A stretch of DNA of 64,000 nt from Pterois miles (GCA_947000775.1 CAMQGK010000299.1:16481501-16545500), one strand, 5' to 3'; shown: positions 11,846 to 23,460, counted from the first letter of the stretch. Notes: a model not told the origin generated them from the letters alone. Program-made: numbers and translations.

Positions 11846-12173
11846 TTCAGGAGCGTTACAGAAGCCTGCAGCTGTTAGACTCCACAACCAGCACTGCTCC
11901 CAGTAAACCACATAAAACACTTACAACACACTGACCGGACACAAGTGCAATAACAACACATATGTGCAATTATATCATCTGCACACATTATAGTAACTGG
12001 ACAATTATTTATTGATATGCTGGACATTATTTTATTTTAGTTGTATTAATACTGTTTTTAAAATCTATGCTTCTTGTTTATTGCACTTTTTGCATCCACT
12101 TTGCTGCTGTAATATGTGAATTTCTCCACTGTGGGACCAATAAAGGAATATCTTATCTTATCTTATCTTATCA
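11845..12173 (+). mobile_element. 5'-truncated LINE, 3' end with TATCT tail
   Basis: Begins with a remnant of the ORF end (CTGTTAGACTCCACAACCAG, then CACTGCTCCCAGTA), continues with an AT-rich 3' UTR (TTATTGCACTTTTTGCA) and ends in GGACCAATAAAGGAATATC plus (TTATC)n. The tail structure is characteristic of target-primed insertion of teleost non-LTR elements. Confidence 0.7.
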
Positions 12174-14409
12174 ATACAGCATAGGCCAGTGCTGGATCAG
12201 TACAAGAAAGCAATGAAAAACGTAGGAGGTCCGCACACTGTAGACTAAGTCTGAAGGAGAGCATTGGCTGGAAACGAATTTGCACTTTAAGGGAGCTGGT
12301 GTGAAGGTTTACTTCTACTATTTTCTACAGTGATGTGAACTCATCAGCCGCTCTCGACTCTCTTTCACCCCGCGGTATTCTCCCGTCTGCCACCTCCTCC
12401 TCTCCTTCGCATATGCTACAGAGCCTAGTATGCCGTGAATCAACAAAGTGGGCCAGCTAGCAATGCTTTAAACTTGCATGTTAAGACATTAATATTAGAA
12501 GCAATGCTAAACCGTGACTCTTTTTCCTCACCACAGTCCCCGCTGCCGTTTCATCAAATATTACACCACACACCAGGTCCATGTATTACTAACCCAGCGT
12601 ACACTTGGTGTTGCCAACTCCTCAGTAAGGAAAGTAGCTATTGGTTGTCCTAAAAGTTGCTAGAAGATGCTGAATGATACCATTACTTGATTTGCATAAT
12701 AGATCATGTGCTTGAAATTGTAATGATACTGTATGAGAGACAAGTAACGTCATAGGGCGCTAGGTTTTTTTTTTGTTTGTTTGTTTTTTAGTTTTTCAGT
12801 TTGTTTATCCCTCTTTTCTTTCTTTAGTTTTACTTCCCATCCCTTTCTGTATTTCTGTGTGTGCAGTTTAAACTGAGACATGATGAGCTAGCCAGCTAGA
12901 CGTTGCTTATGTCACACTCAGTGGAGGAGGTGAATAAGAGAGAGTGAGACCGATACGCCAGACAATATGTTTACAGCAGAGTCTCCAAAAGTCTCAAATA
13001 ACACCACAAAAATTCGCTGGACTTGTCTCTAGTCGCTTTGAAAAAGAGTCACTAGAGGGGTCTGAATCCTCGCTAAGAATAGCACCAAAGCCGCTAAGTT
13101 AGCAACACTATTGGGACATATTGTTTTCAGCAGCATTTAAAGTACGATTTCAAATGTCTCTTATACACAATCTTTAGACTAGTCTAAGCTTAAACTTCCA
13201 TTTAAATATCAAAAATCAGATTATCTCTATTTGAGAGTGGCAGCGTGCATTCATCAGCTCTCAACCTCAGCTGCTCTCTCTGCTATTTTCTCAGCTCTGA
13301 AATGAAAAATGCCACTGACCTCCACCAGTGAAACCAATGCTTTGTCTTGGCTCTCGTGCAACGACTCTCAGTCGATCAAAGTTATTACTACAATTATTTA
13401 AATTTTCCATAATTGCTCAGCTCTCAGCCGTAGAGCGGAGGATTGGCTGGATTCACATGGAAACCTTCACCCCCTGGTTTATGACTGATGGCTCATTGTG
13501 TGAGGTGATTATTCTTATACTTTTATCTCAGCCCGGCCTGAATAAATGGCTTTGGCCTTGACACCCGCTTTATTCTGCAGAGCGTGAAACAACATTTTTC
13601 ATAGTCGCAGCCACGATTTACACAACTCTGTAAACATATGTATTACTGCTCTGCAGTTCCCCACGGCAGCAGCCCTCCTCGAAGGAAGCGCTATCTGTCG
13701 GGTGACATGTCCCATCCCTCTTCCAGAGCACAATCTGCTGTCCTTATCTGGAAAATTGGTTTTAATTTGTCTCCCAAGGCAAGCGAGCACTTTGTAGAAA
13801 GGCTGTAAAACCGTTTAAAACTGTGTTGTTCCCTCTGCTATATTTTACTCTAAGCCCCATACACTCTTATTGATTCTTCTATAATCTTATTTTATTCTTC
13901 TGTGCTCTTCAATAATAAAACACACCCGTATTCTCAACTGTAGCTTGTTCTAATGTACTCTATTGTTATATCGTAGTGCTCTCATCATCTTGCCCGATGT
14001 ACTTTGTTCTTTTCTTTATTCTACCTGGCTCAGATATGGTCTCCTCTATCATGGCAGAAGCACTTTAGTGTTCCATGTATACATTGGCAATGTTGTGTGT
14101 ATTCTTTATTATGATCAACTCTCCAAGCCAACGCTGTGTTTGTGTCTCTGCAGGGCTGGTTATCGGTACCATAATAACACAGTACCAAGTGGTGTCGGAT
14201 CTTCCCCAGTCAAACGATTCCTACATTCAGTCCTTTTTGTACCCAGATTTAGAAAACTAATGATATGGTTTTGCTCGCAGCCAATCATCACAAGCGTTCT
14301 TCGATTTAATGACACGTGTGATTGGCCTGCTGCTGCAGCAGCTACATTGTAGAGTTGGCAGTACAGCTTGCCGATATGCTACCGAAACGTTCAAAAGTAT
14401 GGCTACGCT

Positions 14410-14600
14410 ACACAAGATCTGTGCTCAACCAAAGAAATTCTTAGTCGACTAACACTACAATTTTACGATTTTGTCGACGGTCGATTCGGTGATTTAATCG
14501 ACAGATCTATGAAACTGAGTTTCTCCACAAAGAATCACACAAAAGCACCACTTTAAAACTTGTGTTTACCACAGATGTGCTCATATGTTTTTAGAAATAA
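14410..14600 (+). mobile_element. hAT-like MITE fragment
   Basis: TTCTTAGTCGACTAACAC, AATCGACAGATC and AAGCACCACTTTAAA have reverse-complement counterparts at 52260-52440 in dhx8 intron 4, so this is a dispersed family. No coding capacity is visible. Confidence 0.55.
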
Positions 14601-14619
14601 GTCATTCAGAATGAAAAAC

Positions 14620-14940
14620 GGGGGCGGCAGTAGCTCCGTCCGCGGGGACTCGGCTTGGGAACCGGAGGGTCACCGGTTCAAGTCCCCATATGGACCAAAT
14701 ACGGAGCCTGAACTGGTTGCTGGAGAGGTGCCAGTTTGCCTCTTGGTCACTGCAGAGGTGCTCTTGAGCAAGGCACCAAACCCCCAACTGCTAGGGGTGC
14801 TTGTCATGGGCAACCCCCTCGCTCTGACATGTCTCCGTTAATGCATGTATGTAGGTCCTGTTTGTGCGGGTATGTATTTGTAAAAAAAAAAATAACAACA
14901 GAGTGAAAAAATGTATTTCCCCTCAGGGATCAATAAAGTG
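14620..14940 (+). mobile_element. tRNA-derived SINE, copy 2 (near full length)
   Basis: The head GGGGCGGCAGTAGCTCCG includes an A-box-like stretch. The B-box GGTTCAAGTCC is at 14675-14685. The body has GAGAGGTGCCAGTTTGCC and CTTGAGCAAGGCACCAAAC, and it ends GGGATCAATAAAG after an A-rich stretch. It is longer than copy 1. Confidence 0.88.
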
Positions 14941-15610
14941 TATTTTTTCTTCAAAAAGTATAATAAAAACAAGACTAAATCGACTAAAGAAGCACTACAT
15001 GCCGATGTGTAACAATAAATATGGCGGTGGTCCCATTTTACACAAGTATGGGTATCAGATGAAGTACTCTATTGGTATTGTTATCACTTTAAGCGTACTG
15101 GTAGTGGTACTGGTTTCATCATTTTTTAAACAATACCCAGCTCTAATAAATACTTTACTGGCTTGTCCCACGCATGTTGTTTCCCACTGAAGACATAAAT
15201 CTTTAAAAATGTCTCAGTTAGAGTTTTACATTAAAAGAAAAATGTAGTAAAGAGCCCAGTAATTTCCTAAAACAGCTGGGCACTGTGGCTTTTACCAACT
15301 CAAAGAAGAGTAATAGCACATTTGTTGGGGACTATTTTCAGTGACAGATTTATCCACATTTTGGTGCTCTAATGAGTGTTTGTGGCAGCAGGATGGTGTG
15401 GTATGTGGGATTTAGTCAAAATAAACATGGTGATGAAGGAACATGTCACCCAGTGACACAATGAGGCTCACTGATGTGTTTTAAAGGTTTTTGGCCAAAA
15501 ATGGAGCTATGGCACAGGGGAAGAAGATTCATTAGGATTTGCTTTTGTTTGTTGTTGTTTGTTTATAAAAATAAAAGGTTTTTAATCAGCCACTCATATT
15601 TATTTCCCCA

Positions 15611-15628
15611 TGTAGCCAGAAAAAAATC
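15611..15628 (+). promoter_or_regulatory. thra: Tandem 3' splice sites TAG/CAG before the thra hinge exon
   Basis: The sequence TGTAGCCAG is followed by seven A and TCGG. Two AG acceptors lie 4 nt apart (ending 15615 and 15619). Because the upstream exon ends in phase 0, only the second gives the thra reading frame with the sequence as given. Confidence 0.85.
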
Positions 15629-15763
15629 GGCCAGTCCCCGGTTGCCCCTACGTCAGATGGAGACAAGGTGGACCTGGAGGCCTTCAGTGAGTTCACCAAA
15701 ATCATCACTCCTGCCATCACCCGTGTCGTCGACTTTGCCAAAAAACTGCCCATGTTCTCTGAG
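15620..15763 (+). CDS. thra: thra coding exon: hinge end and first LBD helices, displaced acceptor
   Basis: In the phase set by the previous exon (0), the frame reads KKIGQSPVAPTSDGDKVD and ends KKLPMFSE before gtaagt. Related genes would be expected to start this exon at the TAG ending at 15615 and read P-E-(K/D)-I-G-Q. Here seven A follow CCAG, so that start gives a +1 frameshift. Only the CAG ending at 15619 keeps the frame, giving 144 bp instead of the usual 147 and one residue less in the hinge. The alternative is a one-base homopolymer error in the assembly, in which case the exon starts at 15616. Confidence 0.9.
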
Positions 15764-18214
15764 GTAAGTGGTGGTTAACGGTCTGGGATGAGCAGAGGGC
15801 GAGAGTGGGAGTCTGACACAGACAAATAACATGTAACGCACAGCAGACAGCCGAGCTTGTCTCAGCCTGGGAGCTGTGTTAGTCCAGGAAGTGTGTGATT
15901 TACTGTAGGAGGTCAATTTGTCTCCCAGAATTAGCAGCTCCTCTGTTTGAGGAGGACCAGAACGACATGTGGTTCAAGAGTTACAACCAGTTCAACTGTA
16001 TGCTGTGGAGAAAAAGACAACAGTATTGTGGATTTCTAAATCTTTGCAGTTTAACAAAAAACATACAAAGCATGGGTCAATATTTAGATCATTTACTCTT
16101 TGCTTTAGCGCTCTGTAGCGCTTTATGTCTGTCAGAAAATAAAGCTAGCAGCAGTCTTTGTTGCTGGTGATGATCGCCCCGCCTTGATTAGCAACATGTA
16201 ATCATGTTTCTTGTCTCTGCTCCTTGTAATGAGACCTTAGATTGGATAATTATCAGGGTAGCTGGTAGTTACTGTCAAGGAGCTGAACAGCTGCAGTGTG
16301 TATATGTGTGTTAGAAATTGTTTTTACAATAAAATTGGTGCGTATATGCAGGTTTTTAACCGCCAAAAAAACACCAGCTAAAAATAGGCAAAAGACTCTT
16401 TTCCCATTGCCAGTAGATGAGTAGCCCATCTGTTTTGCTGTCACGTTAACCCTAACGGGGATTCACAGTGATCAGTGAGGTAAAATTGCTGTTTCTGTCA
16501 GTGGAGTGCGGTAGCTTTGAGGAGGACATATAACGCCTGTTTGTTTTCACATCTAACTCGGTGAATTAAGGGTTGGTTTCCACCAAACCAGAGCTGGCGA
16601 CTGTTGGAACAGTGGAAAGACTAAGAAAGACGGTGTTGAAAAGTTTTATTTTGTTTCTGTAGTGTTTTACCACGATCAGCGAGTCTGGTGGTTTTGAGAG
16701 GTGCATGTTAATTGTATGTTTTTTAAGTTAACAGTCCAAATCCCTGTTGACTTTATTTATGATATATTTACTTCAACACGTGTTACATAGCACTGCCAAA
16801 GGATTGTCATGTTCCCATCACTGCCGATCAGAGCTGGAGCCGATGAATCCCCGTGACTACTGCAGAGTTATTTGTCCTGGGAATGAATAGCCATTTTAAC
16901 CTTTCACACTGAAGACAAAAGCCAGATGTTTTGGGTGTTTTTAGTCTAGTGAGAAATGGACTAAAGGAAGTACAACAGTGAGTCTGAGAGGAAAAGCTGT
17001 GACTGTAATCATTACAATTTTTGAGAACATAAATCACAGATAGTTTTGAAAGTAGAGGTCGATACTTTTTTAATCAGCATATTTTAAAGTTGAATTCATC
17101 AGATTGTTCTATTATTATATAAATGTTTCTATTATGATGGATGCTACTATTCAAATGAGAGTGTAAACTAAATCCTCGTACTGCTGCTGATATTCTATTA
17201 ATTTTAGAGATGAGGAAACTAAACAGCAGCAGAGCGAATAAGGATGCTGAGTTTTAGTATTCCAGACAGCGAATCAGATAATCAGTCATGTTTAATATGT
17301 TATCTTTTATTCACAATTTAATAGATTATATTATGAAAGAAGCCTTTTTTTAATCTGATGAAAGAGGCGGTGGGAGAAAACCTGTTCACTCCACTGCAGT
17401 GAATTACTGATAAGAAATGCACAGAAACAAAGGCAGCGTTTATTGAGCCGCTAAAATTTAAGCATGCCCTCCAGGTATGCATTTACAAGACAAATCAAGC
17501 CAATTAATGCCAATTAATCTGCTCAGCAGTCAAGAGTAGTCAAGTAAGAAACGAGCTTACATCAAGGTGAGATTTAATTCAGCACATCGGAGTCTAGATT
17601 CAATCAAACAGGTTTCAACCCAGAGATTCTAATATCCATGTAAATCAGGGTGTATTAGTCATAATCTGTGTTCATCAGTGGAAAAACATGCCTTCCTCTT
17701 CTCACACCCCCTCCATCCCTTCCTCTGCACCTTTCTTTGTTCCCTCCAGCTCCTCTTCTGAAAGTGTTTCCTGCAACATACATTAGTATGTTCCAGTCAT
17801 GATGCCAGAGATCCATCTCAAGTAAAGTCAAGTGTTAAAATGGCAATGGTTCAACTTATGAATGGATGACAAATCAGGAAATCCAGTTTCTCTCTCCACT
17901 CTTACAACGAGGCAGTATTCTTGTTTTTTCCTCTCTGGGGGAATTGTTTGAGTGCTGTGGTGTGTTTTTGTTTTCTTGTAATTGACTACACACAGTACCC
18001 TATATCAGCTTTTTATTTTAGAAGATAATTATATCTGTGAGGCAGTTTTTTTTTTCTGTAAAATTACCTGATTGTAATAAACAATTTGTCACGTAGTCTA
18101 CTTTAAACTCTGAACATCTACTTGTGAAGGACATATGTAAATATTCTCCACCTGAAAAAACAAATTATATCCCAATATTGTTTTACAAATGACTGTTAAA
18201 GGAAGCCAAAGTCT

Positions 18215-18620
18215 TCTCCACTCCACTGCTCTGTGTCATAGACACATTTTTGTCTTTTTTAGGGGGTCCAGGTGGTCTTAAAGGGCAGGTAGCAGGTCAG
18301 CGGTAGATGTCACATATAAGTGGTGTACATCATCTGAAAGCTGACAATTCATGTGAGGTGCAGCTCAGCACTGTGTGTAAAATTGTTCTCGTCATAAATT
18401 AGAAATTTAAAAAATATTTGACTAATTAATTATTAAAATAAATTGCAGAAGGGCATTAGAACATTATGATATGAGTTTGTGTGCAGAAACCATTTTAAAA
18501 CAGGTGAAGATGTATGATGAACAACCGCTCCACCTGTCTAAATCTTAGCTAAGGTGCTGGAAAACATAAATGAGTTCAAAAGATAATAGAAAAGATTTCC
18601 ACACATTTAAATCCATGCAG
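18215..18620 (+). repeat. Interspersed repeat, copy 2 of a two-copy family
   Basis: Matches 5940-6340 over several hundred bases with scattered differences (GTAGATGTCACATATAAG, CATCATCTGAAAGCTGAC). Confidence 0.65.
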
Positions 18621-18715
18621 TATTTCACTAGATTCTTCAATAAATAATTAATAAATATTACATAATCCAGTGAAATACTGCATGGATCTAAGTGTGCGGA
18701 AATCTTTTCTATTAT
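18583..18715. repeat. Long inverted repeat (hairpin, about 47-bp arms)
   Basis: The left arm 18583-18630 (ATAATAGAAAAGATTTCC...) pairs with the right arm 18669-18715 (...GGAAATCTTTTCTATTAT) with about three mismatches around an AT-rich 38-base loop. This is typical of a MITE. Confidence 0.85.
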
Positions 18716-19287
18716 TTACAGAATAAGTGAAAGTGACACATTTATACTGCATGCGAACAGCTGCAGGGTTTTAGCCCCAAACTGCATGTGATTATCATAA
18801 AGTGGGCGTGTCTGTAAAGTGGAGAATCGTGGGTACCCAGAGAACCTATTTTCATTCACCTATCTTGAAATCAGAAATCAAGGGACTCCTTTGAAAATGA
18901 ACATGCCAGTTTTCCTCGCCAGAATTTTGTTATTTAGTAGTATGACATGGACTTATCTGACTGGTGGCTATGACATATTTTATGTTAACATATTAATTGT
19001 ATGTTTTGTTCGTTAATAGATTATAATGATAATTTGATAATAATATGATCATTTAATTAATTATATATTCACGTCAATGCACAGCACATAGCATTATGCT
19101 GGAAAAGGGGCGAAGATTAGCTTCACCCCAGGTGTCATGTGCAATAACTGCCTTATCTGTTAACTTTTGGGGAAAGTTATCCACCATAATTTCCTCCTTG
19201 CTTTTACAGTCTCTGTGTGTTATTTAATATTTTAGAGATATAACAAACCTTGCATTAAACATTAAAAACCTTTTTTTTTTCCACCAG

Positions 19288-19546
19288 CTACCTTGTGAAG
19301 ACCAGATCATCCTGTTGAAGGGCTGCTGCATGGAGATCATGTCGCTGCGAGCCGCCATGCGCTACGACCCAGAGAGCGAGACGCTGACGCTGAGCGGGGA
19401 GATGGCTGTGAAGCGCGAGCAGCTGAAGAACGGCGGGCTGGGCGTGGTGTCAGACGCCATCTTCGATCTGGGCAAGAGCCTGGCGCAGTTCAACCTGGAC
19501 GACACGGAGGTGGCGCTGTTGCAGGCCGTGCTGCTCATGAGCTCAG
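19288..19546 (+). CDS. thra: thra coding exon: central ligand-binding domain
   Basis: The acceptor is ccaccag after a T-run. The frame reads LPCEDQIILLKGCCMEIMSL and on to LLQAVLLMSS, ending with the first base of the next Asp codon. It includes the nuclear receptor signature region and residues lining the T3 pocket (MSLRAAMRYDPES, where many TRs have Val rather than the second Met). The length of 259 bp and phase agree with TR genes. The G+C content is visibly higher than in the flanking introns. Confidence 0.97.
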
Positions 19547-20815
19547 GTTGACGTTCTTTTCTAAAACTCACCGACTGTGCCTTTACTGTGCGCAGCTGGC
19601 TGCTTGTAACATCGGTGGTCTCGGAGTTTGAGCTTAATTTAATGTAAATGTAAATTTTCAGTCCTCGGCGCCCTTGGAGACACAATTCCATGACAGTCTG
19701 TATTCATTACCCGCTGCCTTACACTGTATATATTGTAGCCTATTGTAAATCAGAATGTAATTATGGCCTGAAGATTAAAGTCCACATACATATTCAGTCT
19801 TGAAAGGAGGAGATCTAAATTTCATCCTTCACTCTTGGTTTACCCATCGTAGAAAATCTAACATTAGACTTTTTGGGGGTTTTAGGAGGCATGTCACATA
19901 ATATGATCCGGATTTGAAATAATAGGATGCAAATAAAGAGAGGATGTGTATAATTGTACATATAATCACAAAGACTATCCTAAATGTGGGATTTGGGTAA
20001 AGAAATAGCTCATTGATACAATAGTTTGGGAGAATTTTACAGTTTTTCCCAGAGTCACACACTGATAAATGCCTTTGGACAGACCTTTTGTTATGTACTG
20101 TTTAAGTTATGTCAAACAGCAATATTAGTTGATATTAATAGTTGAGTGTCTATGGGGTCAAATAACATAATCATGATCCCACAGGCATCCAGGAATAGAG
20201 TGAAACTAAGCAAGTAAAGCGTTTCCAAGCTTTATCTGAGGGGAGGTTTACAGGTTATTACAATGGAAACACAACGTTTCCCCCCCTAGAGTTTCCAAGT
20301 GGTATTATTGTTGGCACCGTTCTCACAAAGACGACCAACAACACAGGACACGCTGCATTTTGTTTTCCACAGTTACTTCGGTTGTTCCACCGTCTGCTGT
20401 TTCCTCTACTGCGAATAGTAACTGCTAAGAACTTACTGTATGTTGCATCCACACTTAGAGCGAAGCAAATTTTTGCCTTGTTTTACTCGCCAGAGTTGGA
20501 CCGCCGGTGTCATTTATGTTCATTCGCACTAGACGAGTGGAGAACGAGCTTGTCTATTTTAGTTTTTTTTTTTTTTTTTTTTTTGATTGCCACTTTTTCG
20601 CTGTGTAATATTTGCGTTCTGTGTGAATGTATTCCTGACAAAAAGTTCAAAAAAATATGCTGACGTGTGAATTAATACAAAGAAAACGCCCCGAAATGTA
20701 ACGGCCTTTACTCAGAATAACATTTAGTAAATGATTTCTTTTGCACTCATTTTCACTCTCTCCCTCCGTTCTTTCTTTTCTTCCTTCCCTCCACACCGAC
20801 TCTCCCCGTCCCCAG
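19547..20815 (+). other. thra last intron, 1.27 kb
   Basis: No coding sequence was seen. It contains a T-run at about 20562-20584 and a polypyrimidine stretch just before the last acceptor. Confidence 0.75.
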
Positions 20816-21066
20816 ACCGCTCCGGCCTGACCTGCATGGATAAGATCGAGAAGTGCCAGGAGACCTACCTGCTGGCGTTTGAGCACTACATCAACTACCG
20901 CAAGCACAACATTCCTCACTTCTGGCCGAAGCTCCTGATGAAGGTGACCGACCTGCGGATGATCGGGGCGTGCCACGCCAGCCGCTTCCTTCACATGAAG
21001 GTGGAGTGTCCCAACGAACTCTTCCCCCCGCTCTTCCTGGAAGTCTTCGAGGACCAGGAGGTGTGA
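20816..21066 (+). CDS. thra: thra last coding exon: LBD helices 9-12 with AF-2 and stop
   Basis: The acceptor gtccccag is followed by a frame that opens DRSGLTCMDKIEKCQETYLL and continues through PHFWPKLLMKVTDLRM to CHASRFLHMKVEC. The AF-2 coactivator helix LFLEVFEDQEV precedes TGA at 21064. The dimerisation heptads of helices 9-11 and the AF-2 core are intact, so the receptor should be able to dimerise and activate. A 269-codon ORF overlapping this exon in another frame is a shadow. Confidence 0.98.
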
Positions 21067-21431
21067 AACACAGTTGCCACCACGCGAAGGGAAGAGGAAG
21101 TTGGGGCAAACTGGGAGATGGGAAGGGCCATCATTTTTGTAGGGGGGAAGGATGGAGGGAGGGTCCTGTCGGCAGGAATCTGCATTTCTCCAACATCGCA
21201 TTTACAGTATGTGGTTTAAAAACTGGAACCAACAATAACAGAAACAACACACCAGCAACAGGAGAGTCAAGCAAACAGAGGATTTTCTTTTTTGAACGCC
21301 CTCTCCTCCACCTCTTTCTCCTCCTTTTACTTACCCCTGTTTTAAAATCCGTGTGGGGGCCCTTCTGTCTGAGCGTGATGTCTTATCTAGTAAGAGTTGT
21401 AGCCATTTGCCAAGACACGTACACCGACACT

Positions 21432-21432
<1 letters not shown>

Positions 21433-21476
<44 letters not shown>
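21433..21476 (+). repeat. (CA)n microsatellite
   Basis: About 22 uninterrupted CA units, 370 bases after the thra stop codon. Confidence 0.97.
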
Positions 21477-21478
<2 letters not shown>

Positions 21479-21994
21479 GCCACAACCACGGCCTGTTCCA
21501 CCTCAGTTCTTCAGAGCAGCGCTCGTTGCGGGGGTCCGTTCCCCCTCTCTGGTTCTTTCTTTTAGCAGTCACAGATTTACACACCTTTTTGAAGCCCATG
21601 TTTCCAGCTTCCACGCTGGCCAGCACCTCTCAGTATTATTTCTGAATAAGTGTCGAGGCATTAATTCAGAAAATATGGACATCAGTGACACATTATTGTT
21701 CATACAGGCACACACAATCAGCAAAACACTGCACATTGTAATTTCAGCAGACGCTTTAAGCGCCGCTGATTTGGTGTAATAATGGCTGCCGTAAAAGCTA
21801 CCAGTCTTTTATGAATTCCTCAACTCAATCTGAGCCGTTAACAGCTGTTTTTCTTAGATCCCAGTGAAACCGGTGCTATATTTATACAAGGCTACTCCAG
21901 TTTTATGAAATTGTGTTGTCTGCCTTTAAAAAAAAATGTGCAGAACATGGCTCCATATCTACCTTCATTTTGTCATTGGACCGGCTCCTGTGAC

Positions 21995-21996
21995 AT

Positions 21997-22027
<31 letters not shown>

Positions 22028-22040
22028 CACACACACACAC
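21995..22040 (+). repeat. (CA)n microsatellite
   Basis: About 23 CA units with a single G interruption at 22021. Confidence 0.97.
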
Positions 22041-22312
22041 GAGCAGACTTGTCTTGTCACTGTCCGTTCTGCTTGTGCCAGCAGCCTACCGTCCTATTAA
22101 TAACAATTAAGTCCTTCTCTAGCTGAGGGGTTATTGCAAAGAAAGAAAGAAAGAACAAAAGAATAAGAGAGGGAGGAGAGATAGAAAGAGGAAACCATGT
22201 TTAATAGCTGGACTGTAGCGTCAGATCCAGGGTCAGAAGTAAATCTCCCACATTCAGCCTCTAAGCAGGTTTTCAATAGCAGTAACCACCAGCAAGACAG
22301 TGAAGCTCATCC

Positions 22313-22361
22313 TACACACACACACACACACACACAAACACACACTCACTCACACACACAC
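22313..22361 (+). repeat. Interrupted (CA)n microsatellite
   Basis: CA units broken by AAAC and CTCACT interruptions, followed by a (TC)n/TATA stretch. Confidence 0.95.
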
Positions 22362-22814
22362 TTTCTCTCTCTATATATTTCTCACACATAAACACACAGA
22401 CATGAAAACACACAACATCACCTCAGAGTAACGTGAATGCCTCATTTTACTGTATGCACTGCACGGCAGTGTGGATATACAGCCCTAACCTGCAGGGTTT
22501 GTACCGGGTCCTCTCCTCACGGACTCAGCTCAGTGTGGCCCCTCCAGGCTTCCATACACATTTGCCTTTTTTTTACCATGGGCGTCACTGAGAGCAGGCA
22601 AATGCCAAGAAGGCTACCATTTACCTCAAAGTGGATACACCCCCAGGCTGGGGCAGCAACACTGCCCCTGTGGTGTCAGGCACTACCTCACCTCTGTGGA
22701 CACGGGGCCGCTGCCCACAGCCTACACGTAGACATACACCATTCAATGTGTAGGTTAGCACACAAATGTGCAAAATATATAGGTGCACACCTGTCTTGGA
22801 AAGACAACACGTCA

Positions 22815-22855
22815 TACACAAACACACAAACACACGCACACACACACACACACAC
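22815..22855 (+). repeat. Interrupted (CA)n microsatellite
   Basis: CA-rich tract with AAACAC and CACG interruptions. Confidence 0.93.
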
Positions 22856-23460
22856 CCTCAGTGCTATCACTTGGTTGAAATGAAATACCATTGAAGACAG
22901 GAGGGCCAGCCATCCCCCCGGAAGGTTTCACCAACTCCAGGGAATGGTACCCATTACATTCGGGTTATCTCTTTTTGTTATATGGGACCAAGTGTCGTCT
23001 TTTTGAAATTCGGATTTACCTGTTTCTGTCAAAACAGAAACCGACTCACAGAAGCGGCGAAGGACAGTGTAGACATGCAGCCCAGCTGACACCCTTTTAC
23101 GCAAGTAGCAAGAGGATAGATGACAGCGAGTAGCTGAAAACCCTCGGTGGCCGCGCCCGTTGAATTAGCATGTAGTGAAAGGGCTGTTTCCCTCTGCATC
23201 GTGGCGATCTTCCACAGTGCACTTATGATGGCTGCCGTTGGATCTTGATGAATATTTTCATGGAATAAGCTTCATGCATGGGCAGTGCATTAGACGTAAA
23301 AAGGTAGAATGTTCTCAACCGAAATGAAGCTTCTTAGGAGGCAAAAGCTCTTTTAGTCTTGTGCACTTTACCGATGCGCACCACTATAACGGTAATATCT
23401 CGTGGCAGATATCATAGTGTACTAGCCAAATGACCATTCAAGAAATTGATAATAAAAGCC

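Larger units (their letters stand above)
3489..15619 (+). other. Large thra intron (12.1 kb) rich in interspersed repeats
   Basis: No coding exon was found between the hinge exons. Contents that could be assigned are listed separately: a DR4 element, two SINE copies, LINE tails, MITE-like repeats and an (AAT)n tract. The remainder, including 4500-5940, 6700-9090 and 12180-14410, shows no recognisable gene. A fragment at about 7430-7640 resembles a degenerate hAT-type repeat (TCGATTAAGATATCTAATC). Confidence 0.75.
15764..19287 (+). other. thra intron, 3.5 kb
   Basis: No exon was recognised. It contains a repeat copy at 18215-18620 that overlaps a hairpin at 18583-18715. The stretch 15770-18200 shows no recognisable gene or named repeat. 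Confidence 0.7.
2075..21066 (+). other. thra: Thyroid hormone receptor alpha gene (nuclear receptor), 5' end outside window
   Basis: Ligand-dependent nuclear transcription factor that binds T3 and, with RXR, thyroid response elements. Six exons join in phase (101, 148, 206, 144, 259 and 251 bp) to about 369 residues. They encode a C4 zinc-finger DNA-binding domain with the TR P-box (CEGCKGFFRR), a basic hinge, a ligand-binding domain (GDKVDLEAFSEF through PHFWPKLLMKVTDLRMIGA) and the AF-2 helix PPLFLEVFEDQEV followed by TGA. Exon sizes and phases match vertebrate TR genes as I know them. The A/B-domain exon is missing; I searched 1-2074 for the usual basic KRKRK segment and did not find it. 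The hinge exon has an unusual acceptor. Alpha rather than beta is judged from the hinge (IGQSPVAPTSDGDKVD) and the MFSELPCED junction. Teleosts have two alpha paralogues and I cannot tell which this is. No NR1D1 coding sequence, which overlaps mammalian THRA on the opposite strand, was seen. Confidence 0.97.
21067..23460 (+). other. thra: Probable thra 3' UTR with four CA microsatellites
   Basis: Starts right after the stop codon. The first AATAAA seen downstream is at 23451-23456; others follow at about 26533 and 26899, so the true 3' end is unresolved. (CA)n tracts at 21433-21476, 21995-22040, 22313-22361 and 22815-22855 all have the CA strand in the sense direction. A purine-only tract lies at about 22137-22195. 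Confidence 0.5.

Noticed and set aside
14620..14690. tRNA gene
   Set aside because: Head of the second SINE copy, for the same reasons.
20647..21201. 184-codon minus-strand ORF opposite the last thra exon; considered as antisense NR1D1-like gene
   Set aside because: The protein has no nuclear receptor motif; it is the complement of the thra LBD exon.
20970..21779. 269-codon + strand ORF overlapping the last thra exon
   Set aside because: Out of frame with the receptor, runs through the stop region and a CA repeat (poly Thr-His). A shadow ORF.
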